Shown: positions 34,723 through 45,396 of the stretch, one piece after another | Layout: each line of letters begins with the position of its first letter | How positions within the stretch are numbered: position 1 is the first letter of the stretch | Assembly (NCBI RefSeq): GCF_028009165.1 | Contig: NC_079244.1 | Span: 434,001 to 498,000 of the forward strand | Source of the DNA: Akanthomyces muscarius | Taxonomy: Eukaryota > Ascomycota > Sordariomycetes > Hypocreales > Cordycipitaceae | Length of the DNA stretch: 64,000 bases | Reading direction: 5' to 3' | Translations under genes and position numbers: made by a program | Notes under the pieces: generated by a model | What the model saw: only the letters and a program-made list of their open reading frames with translations | The model's database searches: none | What the model was told of the DNA's origin: nothing

Positions 34723-37039
34723 ATGGCCGCCAACCATCTCCCTCGCGACCAAGTCATTGCCGACTTCAAGGCTGACATGATCTCTTCGAAGGGTGTCGAT
34801 AGTGCTGTCGACTTCCTCATGCCATATTCTGCTTCCATGCCATCTGCTTCCACTGCTTCCACGCAAAAGCCCTACATGCCGTGCAAAGCAGCCCTCGACG
34901 ACCTCAAGCCTATGCTCATCTCCCAGATGAAGTCGCAGAGACACCATCGGGGCCGTATGGTCACTGTCCGTGTGTGCACTGCGCCTGCAAGTAGACTCTC
35001 TGCCATTGTCGCCGTTGTCGAGGACATAAACGGCACTGCTGTGCCTCTGTTATTGTACAGCCCGCCTGCCAGCTCTGCAGCCCGTGCCGACACGATCCTG
35101 CCCGAAGGCGCCGTCTGCATCATCAAAGAGCCGTATCTCAAGCCCAAGAAGAAGAAAGACACGTATTCCATCAGAGTGGACCATGTCACCGACATTGTGT
35201 TTCTCGATGAGACGGACAGCCGGGTCCCCGATGCTTGGAAGTAGCCAAAGCCTGCTGCATCCAGTGCCGAGATTCGTCTGCAGGGAAATGCCCACGTCAA
35301 GGCACAGAACTAGATGTCTGCTTTGAGTTCGTGAGTTTCCTTTGACTCCTTTTGATCCGTTTCAACTTTTACAGTTTCCGTGCTAACTCGGGAATCCTCA
35401 CAGGTACTCCCATGCCATTGACCTTTCCAGCACCAACGAAGAGAGGCAGCCTGCCCTCGTCAACCGCGCTCTTGTCAATCTCCGACTCGGCCGCTACAGC
35501 GCTGTTCTGACGGATTGCAGTCAAGCAAACGATCCATCGACCCCAAACTCGAAGCTTCTCTATCGCACCGCCATGGCACATTACGGCCTTGGAGACTTCT
35601 CCAAGTGCCGCGATACATTGCTTCAGCTCATCGACGCTTTCCCCAAAGAGCCAGCTGGCGAGTCCGCGCTGGCACGGGTCGACGCCAGACTCCATGAGCA
35701 AGCCACTGGCCAATATGCATTTACTAGCATGTATCAGCAGGCAAAGAGCTCCGGCCCGGTCGACTGTGCTAGCTTCTATGGGCCCGTCGAAGTACGCGAG
35801 TCACCCGGCCGCGGACGTGGGCTGTTTCTCACCAACGATGTTTCTATCGGAGACCTGATCCTGTGTGAAAAGGCATTTGCCTTTGGCCGTTCCAGTTATC
35901 AAATGAACGAAACTCTATCCTTCTTCGGAAGGCGTATTCGTTCTGTTGTTGATACGAAAGAGAAGGTCCTTCTTGTGAGTCAGATTCATCAAAAGCTTCT
36001 TCACAACCCCGAGACTTCCCGACCAATCCTCGAGCTGTTCGCCGATTCGGGAGATTTTGAGCGAAACATGGCCGCGCCTGGGCCTGGCTGTGAGCCAGTG
36101 TTGGATTCGTAAGTTTGTCCAAGCCTGACACTTCCTCTATGACTCCCACGATGGCATTCTAACCCTTTCCGACGTAGCTTCCTTGTGAACTCCATCGTCG
36201 ACTTCAACGCTGCTTTGTACCTTGCAATGGTTCCAGGGCGCCTGAGCGAGGCCGACCACAGCGTGCCCCTGGGACCCTTTCGCCATGGATCTCACGAGGA
36301 GATTCCGGCAGGCAACAGCGTCTGGCTCAAGGCCTCTTCCATGAACCACGCCTGCTACCCCAACTGCTCTCGCGTTTTCATCGGCGACATGGTCATTGTG
36401 CGTGCGGCGAGGGACCTCGCCGCCGGCACCGAGCTTTCCGTTGCGTATTCCCCGCCCGTAATGCTCGAGACTGCCAGCCAGGTCAAGGACATGACGATGG
36501 CGGCCTGGGGATTCACCTGCACTTGCGACCTGTGCGAGGCCCGCCAGCGCGCCGCCGACCAGGCTGCCGACGGGCAGCGCACCATCATCAAGGACTCCAC
36601 CGAAGCGATCTCCCACAGCACGCCCCCTGCAAACTCCGAGCATCGCATGCGTCTCTACAGCGACATTGTCGCCAAGTATCCGAGCTACGCCGGCCCAAAC
36701 CTAGCCCCCTGCATCGAAGCGTGGCCGTTGGTGTGGTTCCACGAGCTCTCACTCAGGACACTCAACAAGGGCCACGAGGCCGTCATCGACGGCATCGCGG
36801 GGGGTCTGCGGGTTGCCGGGTTCGTGGTCTCGTATTCGCGTGACAAGTTTGAGATTGAAAAATGGGGAATGCTGCAGTCCCGGCTCCCCGAGATCTTGGC
36901 GAGGCTGTACCAGGCGTACCGGAGAGTCAACCTGCATGTGTGCCCCGCCATCAAGAAGTACGCTCGCACCGCGTTTCTCGTGATGACGGGAGAGGATGAG
37001 ACGTTTGGCCAAATGTTTCCCACGCTTGCGAAAGAGTAG
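34723..37039 (+). CDS. TPR-SET domain protein (SMYD-like putative methyltransferase) with two in-frame TAG codons
   Basis: Exons 34723-35330, 35404-36108 and 36178-37039 join in one frame of 724 codons. The N-terminal module (residues ~45-165: LDDLKPMLISQMKSQRHHRG, SAIVAVVEDINGTAV, SYSIRVDH-like end) matches fungal TPR-SET proteins. TPRs follow (SYSHAIDLSS ... YGLGDFSKCRDTLLQLIDAFP). The SET domain starts at GRGRGLFLTNDV and contains NHACYPNCSRV and ELSVAYS. A cysteine-rich post-SET element, FTCTCDLCEA, follows. Members methylate lysines, and none has a proven substrate here. The frame is interrupted by TAG at 35242-35244 (codon 174, just after AWK) and at 35311-35313 (codon 197, in TPR helix A, GNAHVKAQN-stop-MSALSSY). 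Flanking residues keep family character, so these look like point mutations, recoding or sequence error. Exon 1 phase fits only if both are read through. Confidence 0.8.
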
Positions 37040-37736
37040 CCGAGGTGTCGCCTTTTCCTTTCCCTGTCTTACTCAAGTCGGTTTCCTTGTCTTCCCGGCT
37101 TGGATAACGTAGCTGTGTGGATTTTACACTTTGAACTTTTCCCGACTTTTGATGTTGTCAATTTGTGAAATCCTAATCCTAAGGGGCTGAGATTTGTTTG
37201 CTTGGCTTGTTAATGAGGAAGTGGCCGAAATAATGCCAAAGCATTGACTTTTTGTATGGAGTTTTGATTTTACAGAGATGGATCACGATACTTGCTAGGA
37301 CACTTGTAGAGTACACATCAGGATAAGTGACAGATTGGCAATTTACTACATTACGCAACGAGTACAAAGTAGGTTGAGCAAGCGAGCATTTCGTCATGAA
37401 TTTATGTTTATAAAACAATTTTACTACATTACGCAACGGGTACAAAGTAGGTTGAGCAAGCGAGCATTTCGTCATGAATTTACGTTTATAAAAAAAGAAT
37501 AAGAATAAAAAGGAGATAAAGAGGACAACTATCCCGAGACCCACGACGGGATTGTACCGTTCTAAAAACGTACATTATGCCCAGCAGAAAAACCAATCAT
37601 GTTGTTGTTGTTGGTTGCCCTCATCGACGACTAGATTGCTTGCTTCAACATCTCTCTCCAGCATGTAAGAAATCTTGGCAAGTTGAAAACGGGAAACAAG
37701 AACAAGACATGTATGGTTGGCTATCGAGGGCGAATG
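37040..37736. other. Convergent 3' intergenic region with tandem duplication
   Basis: About 700 bases between the TPR-SET gene (+) and the PP2C gene (-). AT-rich, with a two-copy 78-bp tandem repeat annotated separately. No gene is seen. Confidence 0.6.
37342..37497. repeat. Two-copy tandem repeat, 78-bp unit
   Basis: Units 37342-37419 and 37420-37497 differ at only a few positions (for example CAACGAG/CAACGGG and TTTATG/TTTACG). Each contains TACTACATTACGCAACG, GTACAAAGTAGGTTGAGC and CGTCATGAATTTA. It sits between convergent 3' ends. Confidence 0.9.
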
Positions 37737-39543
37737 CTAGAGCACAGTGCCGCCCTTGGCGGGCTTTTCTTGTACGAGCGTGTCCTCCCCGGCGCGTGCT
37801 ACCTCGGCGTCCTCGTCGTCGTCGACGACGGCCACCTCTTCCTCGACGACAGACTCGTCCAGGGTCGTGGGCACAAACTCTTCCTCAGCAGCAGCGTCGT
37901 CGTATCCACGACCGCTGTTGGTGGCCGAGACGCCAATAGGCGCAGTGGAGCCGTCGGCAATCTTTTGCTTCGTCTCGGCCACAATCTTGTCCACCTCGGT
38001 GGTTTTGGCAGTGGCCCTGTCGCTGTCGGCGTCAGCGGTGGTTGCACCGTTGGTGGCTCGCTGCATGGCGTCCTTGTCGAGGCGGACAACCATGCAGGAC
38101 AGGTTGTCGGTGCTAAGACGACTTAGGGCGTGCTCGACGAGGCGCTTGGAAGCGGCGGTGGGGTCCTGTATCTTGCGGACGATGTCGACGGCTGCTTGGT
38201 CGCCGCAGACATCCCAGAGCTGGTGGTACTGTTAGTCGCGTCGCTCGAGATTGTTAGTCTCACATTGGACTTACTCCATCGCAGGCAATAATGATAAATT
38301 CGTCAAGCTCGGGCTGGATGACCGTCTCGGTAGTGTAAGGATGCCCAGTGACGAGATCCTTCATGTAGGCGTCGCCCAAGGCGCGAGTAACAGCCAATAC
38401 GCCATTGACTCGGTTATTCAAGATCAAACCACCAGCATTGCTGATGCGTTTCCCTTCGTTCTCGTCGCTGCCCTTGTGATCATAGGACAGACGAAGAGCC
38501 TTGCCGTTACGACATAGAATAATACGAGCGTCGCCGACGTTGGCCGTGTACAAGACTCGCTGTTTGTTCGGCGGCGGTTTCGACGGCGCCGAGGTAGGTG
38601 CTTCCTCGTCGGCCGGGTTTGCCTTTTCTACATCACTGTTGGGCTCGGATAGCTTCCCATTCTTGGCGACGGGTATAGAGATGTTGGGAATGGTAACATT
38701 GTGGCGGTCGCTGGCAGACCGCTTCTCCCAGCGCAATACGGCAATGGCAGCCGTGCATCCACTATTTTTCAGAGGAAGCTTTTCTAGCTGGGCGTCGCAA
38801 CTTGTAAATGTCTGATCGAGGAGCTCGGGCAAAGGCGCATCGGGATTCTTCCTGACAACGTCTTCGAGAACAATATGGAGCTTCTTGCCGCACCAGTCAG
38901 CGGCAAAGGTACCAGCGTGTCCGTCAAAGATGGCAAAGTAGCCATTGTCAGACTCGGCGACTTCCGTACTTGATGCGTCGGTGGATGACTTGTCAGACTT
39001 GGAGCTGGCGGTGCCGTCAACGGCAGACGAGTCGAGAAAGTTGTAGAGGAAAGCATGCGTGTCCTCCATGGTACGACGACATTTTCTATTGCGGTCCTCC
39101 CAGACACCGACGCGAAAGGTCGACTTGGGGCCGGGGACTGAATCGCCGGCCGAGTTGTTCTGGTGGCCCTGGGGCACGGCCAGGGCCGGGTCCTGCTTGC
39201 CGAGCTTCTGGAGGGGAGAGCTCATGTCGGGGCTGTGGCGCGAGCTGGGAGAGAAGCCAAAAGAGCTCCTGGCAGACGCGAGGAGGCTGCTGGCCTTGCT
39301 GCTGACGCTGCTGCTTCGGCGTTTCTTGTCTGTGGAACCGCCGTTATCCTGCCTGGTGGGCGGGCTCCCATTGGTGTGGCGCTTGTCACCGCTGGCAGCC
39401 TGGTCGGTCGTCTTGATGGCAGCGACGGAGATGGGCTGGGGAGCGGCGGTGGCCTTGGGAGAGGGCGGCTTGCGGTCAGAGGCGGTCTCGGTCTCGGTCT
39501 CGGTCTTGGAATCTAGCGAGTTGGAGTTGGAGCCTCCAAACAT
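37737..39543 (-). CDS. PP2C-type Ser/Thr protein phosphatase
   Basis: Minus-strand exons 39543-38275 and 38219-37737 encode 583 residues. A Ser/Pro/Lys-rich tail (1-140) precedes the PP2C domain. Metal-binding and structural motifs appear in order: [13 protein letters not shown] (~154-166), [17 protein letters not shown] (~202-218), [50 protein letters not shown], and [14 protein letters not shown] spanning the intron. The second of two nearby AG acceptors restores the conserved CDGLWD. The motif DNLSCMVV follows, then a Glu/Asp-rich C-terminal extension of about 110 residues. Such Mg/Mn-dependent phosphatases (Ptc1-3 group) down-regulate stress MAP-kinase pathways. The frame is open upstream of ATG 39543, so a longer N-terminus is possible. 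Confidence 0.93.
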
Positions 39544-40084
39544 TCTATTAAGCAGACTTCCTCCCTGCGAGGAGAAGCTGCGACGCTTAGAGCCTGCCAG
39601 TTTTGTGGAGGGCTCGTTCGATGGGGGGGAGAAGGAAAGGGTTGGGTTCGTCGGTCTCGTTTGCAGAGGATCCGATCGAGAGTGCGTCGTTGGGCGTTCG
39701 GGGTGTCAGCCGGAGGGCGAGACGGGCAGGCGGCGCAATCGGGGATAAGCTCCAATGACGGGCGGCGCTGCGGAAAGGGCGCCGGGGAGATGTTATATCG
39801 CCAAGTCTAGAAATCGAGTGTATCGCAGATATTGTCCGGTAACGATGCGCGGTGTAGAATGCTGACAATGGGATGGCAAGTGGGCTGTTGAGGCGAGAGT
39901 TGGGAGAGACGCTGAGGGGTGGGGAGAGATAAGTGGTTAGCTAGCGGCCGGGCCTTGGTGGGGTTGGTTTGGGCAATGAGACCGGGGGTGGTGGCGGCGA
40001 TGTCGCGGGCGGGCGTAGCGCAAAGTGTGGGAGAGAGCAAGCACAGTGCTCTGGGAAATGATGCCAAGAGATGGAAGAAAGAGA

Positions 40085-40104
40085 CAGAGAGAGAGAGAGA
40101 GAGA
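40085..40104. repeat. (GA)n dinucleotide microsatellite
   Basis: About ten GA units in the PP2C upstream region. Confidence 0.9.
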
Positions 40105-40618
40105 AATATTGGGTGAACAAAATGGCTGGCCTATGTTCGGATGGCACGGGGCAGCAGGAGCTGGGCAAGGGATCTGGAACAGAACCGTCTGGGCCGGTTC
40201 AGTTACGACGGGCGCGCGTGCGCACGTACCTTGTAGCAGAGGCGGCAATGTCTCAACAGGGTCGAAACAAGACTCGTGGTTTGGAGAAAGGCGCCAAAAG
40301 GCCTTGCTTTCTTTGAATAAAAAAATGAAGGGGTCAGAAGCGAGCAGAGGCGCTTGTAGATGTAAAAAGAGGCAATGCTCGAGGTGCGTGACGCCCAAAG
40401 GCAAGGTAGGTAGTCAGCAGCCGCAAGTAAAAAGGCAGGGGAGGAGGAGGAGGAGGTACCTCTTTGGGGACACGGAAAGCTGGCCCGTTGGGTGACGACG
40501 GTTCGACGGATATGGCGGGGGGAGTGAGCCTGGCTGGCGGCGGAGAACAGGCTGTGTGGCTTTTACCTTGCTGTACCAGTACGGAGTAGCGTGTGTACCG
40601 GTGGGTTAACTTAAGGTA

Positions 40619-40634
40619 CCTACCTATAGGTAGG
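40619..40634. repeat. 16-bp perfect palindrome CCTACCTATAGGTAGG
   Basis: The palindrome is perfect with no spacer and lies about 1.1 kb upstream of the PP2C start. It belongs to the recurring TACC/GGTA intergenic motif. Confidence 0.85.
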
Positions 40635-41574
40635 CAGCCGGTGGGCAGCTGTCCCACACCACCTCTGCGCTGTGGTGCATTTTAGGGGTTCTGACGTGCT
40701 GCAGGTAGGCACATTGCGGGCGTCTGCCAGTGGCTCCTCTCGTCTCCTGGCGGTTTAGCGGCCGTGCTACCTGGGCGTGGCTCAGTCAGCGGGCCTGCGT
40801 CTGGGGCGGAGACGACATCACCCATAAATAACTGCCACCACCAACTGTAGCTACTCTACTGCCACTCCTCCACCAGTAACTACCTACCTAAATAGACGTC
40901 TTCCAGCAGCGTCGCCGCCCCACGCATGCAGCCAACTATATTTGGCGGGTACCGCCTGTCGCACACGTCCTCTTCCTCGTACTCATCTCCATAGCCACGA
41001 TTCACGATTCAGCCTGTAGGCAAAGGTCGAGCATAAACTATATTCACGGTATAAACCAGCTCTATGCTTTCCCCCATGACAGTCCTCTACTATACAACCA
41101 TCCACAGCCATTTGTATTGTTCCATCCGTGTGCTTTATACAGAGAAACAGAGAACACAATTCCACCCACCATGCCGAGAACATTGACCAATAACGAAAAC
41201 ACAGGCAACGAGTAAAAAAAGAAAGAAACGAAAGAAAAAGGTAATGTAGCGAGAGTATCTTGTTTCAAAAGAAAAAAAGAAAAAAAAAAAGAGTCGTATT
41301 CAACGACTCACATTCCAACGCCAAACAGCCAAAACATACAGCAAGAAAAAAAAGCGAATGGGAAAGAAAAGAAAGGCTTCCTCGTCTAGAGAAAGCATAC
41401 ATCAACTTTCTTGTTATATCCTCTCGACGCGGCCCGAGTCTGTGTCCATGAGACCGCCGGTGGTGGGAAGAAAATGTCATCAAGCGTTAGAGGTCTAAAC
41501 CATGCCATGCCAACAATGCCGGGGTATTGTAAGAAAATAAACAGAAAAAGAGCGAGAAAAGACGGAAAAGGCCC

Positions 41575-44500
41575 CTACGCAGATCCTCGCATGCGCTGCT
41601 TCCGCGCCAGCCAGTCTCCCAGCAGATTGTCCAGCTGTGTCGTAATCTCGGCCAGCTTGGCATTCTGCTCCCTGAACAGCCCGCCAATGGCTGGGTGGTC
41701 CGCGCCGACGGGCTCCACGTCCGACTTGTCGTACACCACGGCGAGGAGGTCGCGGATGTGGTCGCTCTCGTCAAAGAATGCGCGCAGCTTGACGTCGTCC
41801 CACGCCTCCTTGCGGCTACTAGCGGCGCTGCCGCCCTTGGACATGAGCTCGGGCGATGGCGAGGCGTTGGGCGAGCGGTCTTCTGCAGACGACGTGTCGG
41901 GCACCAGGCCAGGCGGGTTGGAGGCGTTGCTGGGCGACATATGGGTTGAATCTCCTGTTTGGCCGGCGCCAGTCTGCGGCGTAACGGTTCTGTCTCTGGA
42001 CATGACTGGTGAAGAGGGCGATGGAGCACCCCGGGACTTGGCGGCTACAGCAGCCGCACCAACAACGCCGGCCGCTGCAGCAGTGGCCGCAGCGGTACCA
42101 GCAACGGTGTGGGGTTGGTCTGGCGAGGTAGTCTCCTCCTCTTGCTCTTCTTCCTCTGAGCTGTCGTTGGCCTCGAGTTCCATTCTCATCTTGGCCTTCT
42201 TGGTCTTTTGTGGCTTGGGATCGGCACCGCTGCTGGGACTGCGATGGGGCATAATCTTGGATAGGGCAGCCGATGCCTTGTCGCCGCGGCTGCCCGACGA
42301 CGCGGAACGGCTGGGTGCAGACTCGGAAGACTGCTGCAGCTGGTTGGACGATACACTGCGCGTTTCTTGCGTCTCGGGGTCGACGATGCGCATCGAGGCG
42401 GGCGGCACAGAAGAGACATCGTTTGTGCGCGTCTCGTTGAGATACGACGAGAGCTCGACAGTAGAGTTTTGCGCCTGCGAATTGCCAAACTTGCGCCCGG
42501 CCTGCGGCTGCGGCTCGAGGCGGGGCTGCGGCTTTTGCAGCTTGCCAATGCGCTGGGCCTTGTCGGGAGAGCCAGCCTCATCTCGCTCATCGGCATCCAT
42601 AGCGTCCATAGAGCGCTTGCCAAAAGACTCGTCGTCTTCTTCCGACTTCTTCTTGTCCTTTCTAGAAAAGAAGCTGCGAATGGCGCTGGGCTTCTTGTCC
42701 TTGGTCTTTTTCCTTTCCTTGTCCGACACCAGCTCCCTCTCCATCTTTTCCAGGCTGGAACGGCTCTTAGCCGAGTCTTTGCCTGCAGAATCAGTCGACG
42801 GTCTGGCGCCAGCAGCATCACTGTCGCGGAGCAGATTGGGGGTGAGGGTAATCTTTTTGGTTTCCTCGTCGTTGAAGAAGGAATCTGTGTTTCGCACCGT
42901 GCCGTTTCTCGACCGGCTGACACTTGTCGTCTCATCGATAATCTCCTCAACGGAGCTAGTGTCATCGTCCCCATCTCTGTCGAACTGGCCAGAGTCGTCT
43001 TTGACGAGACCGCCCTCTTTAGCGACGGCCTTTTCACCATTGATGTCTTTGGCGTTTCGCGTATCCTGATTCTCTTCGCTCTTGGGATCCTTGGTGCGGA
43101 GCGGCTCTACGCGAGCTTCCTCGGTGACTTCTTGGCCCTCTTGCTGCGCAGACTGTGCAGCCTGCTCTCTCGCGGATTGTGGTTGTGTGCCAAAGAGCTC
43201 TTCAATGTCCTCCTCGTCGGTAGAGTAATCGAAATCGGAATAATCAACATAAGTGGGTTCCGCAAAGGCAACTGTCTTGCGTTTGCGGCGTATGGCTTTG
43301 AAGGAACTCTTTTGCTTGACGGCTTGGTCTCCTAGCATAGTTGCAGAGAGCTAGTTGAGTTAGTCTAGGCCGGCGCGACGCACTGGGGACAAGAGGTCCG
43401 ACTTACATCGATATTCCTGTGCTTGTTTAAGCGAGCCAGTCGTTCTGTGGGAGTCTCAATGTGCTCGGCAGGAAGATAACCAATGCTACTGTCCTTGACG
43501 ACACGCACAAGCCACCAGTAACTGTTGCTGTCGTCAAGCAGAACCATGGTATCACCCTTGGTTGCGTTTGCTTGGCCCTCAACCGTGGCGACAAAGGTGT
43601 GAAGAGCGTAGACAAACTCGAAATCAATGTCCTCTGAATCATGTAAGCTTTCATCCGAGCTAAAGTCACTGTAGTCTTGATCAAACAGGGTGGCAGGGGT
43701 CGCATCAGCAGGAGCGTCATCTTCTTCTTGGCTAGGGTCCGAGGGGGGCTCCGGAGGCCGCTTGATACTGGTCGGTGTTGTGTGTGAGAGCTCATGGACA
43801 GGTTTGTCGCTGTTGCTTTCTGTTGCCGGTACTTCGGGTAGACTACGCGGGGGCTCGGCTTGGCGTTGGGTAGCCAGCGACGACCCAGATACCTAATCCA
43901 AGGCGATGTCTTGCTGTGTGCGTAATGGCTGGCTTTGGTCTTTAATAGACCAAGGCCCCTTGTGGCCAAGCTGGACAGTCTCCGGTTGGTCTTTTATTGC
44001 TTCAGGCTTGGTAACAATGGTGGGCGACGGTTCGGTGTCGGGATTCGATTCTGTACCCTTGATGCGGACGCGGATGCTGGACCGAGAAAGAAGAAGATGG
44101 CGAGGCTGCTGAGAGACGGGAGTAGCCTGCAATTGTGAACTGAAGAAGCGCGCGGCCGCTTGGCGACGGAATCTCGAGGTAGTAGGGAGGGAAGAGACGC
44201 GGCGGGGCCAGGCGTGGGCGCTCGCGCTCTTGATTGAGGTTGGAGATGAATTGTACACACCGTCTTCTATCGAGGGAGAGCTCGAAATTTTGTCCATGAG
44301 GTCGTCATCGAGGTCGTCAATGGCTTCACCGTCCAAATCCTCCTCGTCCGAGGACGAGGCGCCATTGTGAGCAGCGACAATGGCGTCCTGCTCGTGCTGG
44401 CGGTAGGAGTCCATGGTGAAGGCGTCGGTGAGGTCGGCAGCCTGCGCGTCGGGGTCTTGGGTATCGGAATCGTCAAAGTCGGCAGCGTGACGGGTGCCGG

Positions 44501-45313
44501 GCGCGGATTGATGCGTCCGCGAGCGGCCGCGAGAGGTAGGGCTGGTCGGTATGATGGGGCTGCGCAGCTCCTGGGCGGTCTCGTGGGCGACCTCGCGCAG
44601 AGTCTCGGCCTGGTGAGGCGCTCGGTGGTGGATGTCGTCTGGATCGAACTCGGGATGGGACTGGTTCTGGGTCGAGGGGCCGTCGTGATCTTGCAGGTCG
44701 ATCGTGTCTGCTCGAGAGGGAACAATGGGCGACAATGTCAGTCAGGAGATCCGGGGCAACGCTCTGCGGCGTAGTGCAAAAAAAAGAGGGCTAGCTCTCT
44801 ATCCCAATCGCGCCGCACTGCAGCAGCTCGTCTTGTCTGTCCGTCTCGAATATACAATCTTTCAGACACGGCGAATAGCACACTCGTACTGGACGCGCGC
44901 GCGAGACACAAGCAAAAGCCCCGAGTTTGCGGGTGACAGCACGTCAGGCAGGCCGACTGGAATGTGCAAGCTGGGCGGCGGAGCGGTCGACGTTTGTGCG
45001 GAATTGGGCGAGCGGGAAGAATGTAAAAGAGAGAGAGAACAACAGCAAGGCGCAATTGAGCAGGCAGCAAGGGGAAGAGAGGCTCGCGCAAGTAAGAAGA
45101 AAGAAAGAAAAAAGTAACAGGCCACAGAGTCGTGGGCGTACGGGTGGTAGTGGCGAGACAGGGGACAAGGGGGCCAACGGTCGGGGGGTTAGAGAGGAAC
45201 AGCACTGGGCATTTGCACAATGGGAGGGACGCCACGTAACAGAGAAGGCAGGCAAGCCTGGGCCAGGAAGTAGTGACAAACGTACCGGCTCTAATAATGG
45301 AGGGCCTAGTCAT
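41575..45313 (-). CDS. bud14: SH3 cell-polarity protein Bud14/Tea4 type, with one in-frame TAG
   Basis: Bud14/Tea4 proteins bring protein phosphatase 1 to growth sites and regulate formins and polarity. Minus-strand exons: 45313-45286 (28 nt), 44707-43407 and 43350-41575, 1035 codons including the stop. The 28-nt first exon (MTRPSIIRA, then D) is separated by a 578-nt intron. It is chosen because the next frame lacks an ATG and the junction yields DTIDLQDHDGPS. Acidic segments follow (DDDLMDKISSSPSIEDG). The SH3 domain (about codons 376-432) reads FVYALHTFVATVEGQ, LLDDSNSYWWLVRVV and GYLPAEHIETP. Then comes LARLNKHRN and a PP1-docking RVxF motif, KTVAF (~468-472). The C-terminal 560 residues are low-complexity with short charged motifs. 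An in-frame TAG at 43893-43895 (codon 281) lies in a variable linker before the SH3. Frame is preserved on both sides. Confidence 0.85.
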
Positions 45314-45365
45314 GATCACAGAGCAAGGACTAAAAGCCGGCCACTGGGCGAGGAGGTGGTATTGG

Positions 45366-45396
<31 letters not shown>

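Larger units (their letters stand above)
39544..41574. other. Intergenic: PP2C promoter and 3' region of Bud14 gene
   Basis: About 2 kb. A (GA)n tract at 40085-40104, the 16-bp perfect palindrome CCTACCTATAGGTAGG at 40619-40634, and a TACCTACCTA motif near 40880. Poly-A-rich sequence near 41210-41290 fits the 3' UTR of the minus-strand gene. No gene is seen. Confidence 0.55.

Noticed and set aside
35241..35283. A possible 43-nt intron that would remove the first TAG of the TPR-SET gene
   Set aside because: Too short for this genome, with a weak GTAGCC donor and no branch motif. The unspliced frame reads through with family-like residues, and the second TAG would remain.
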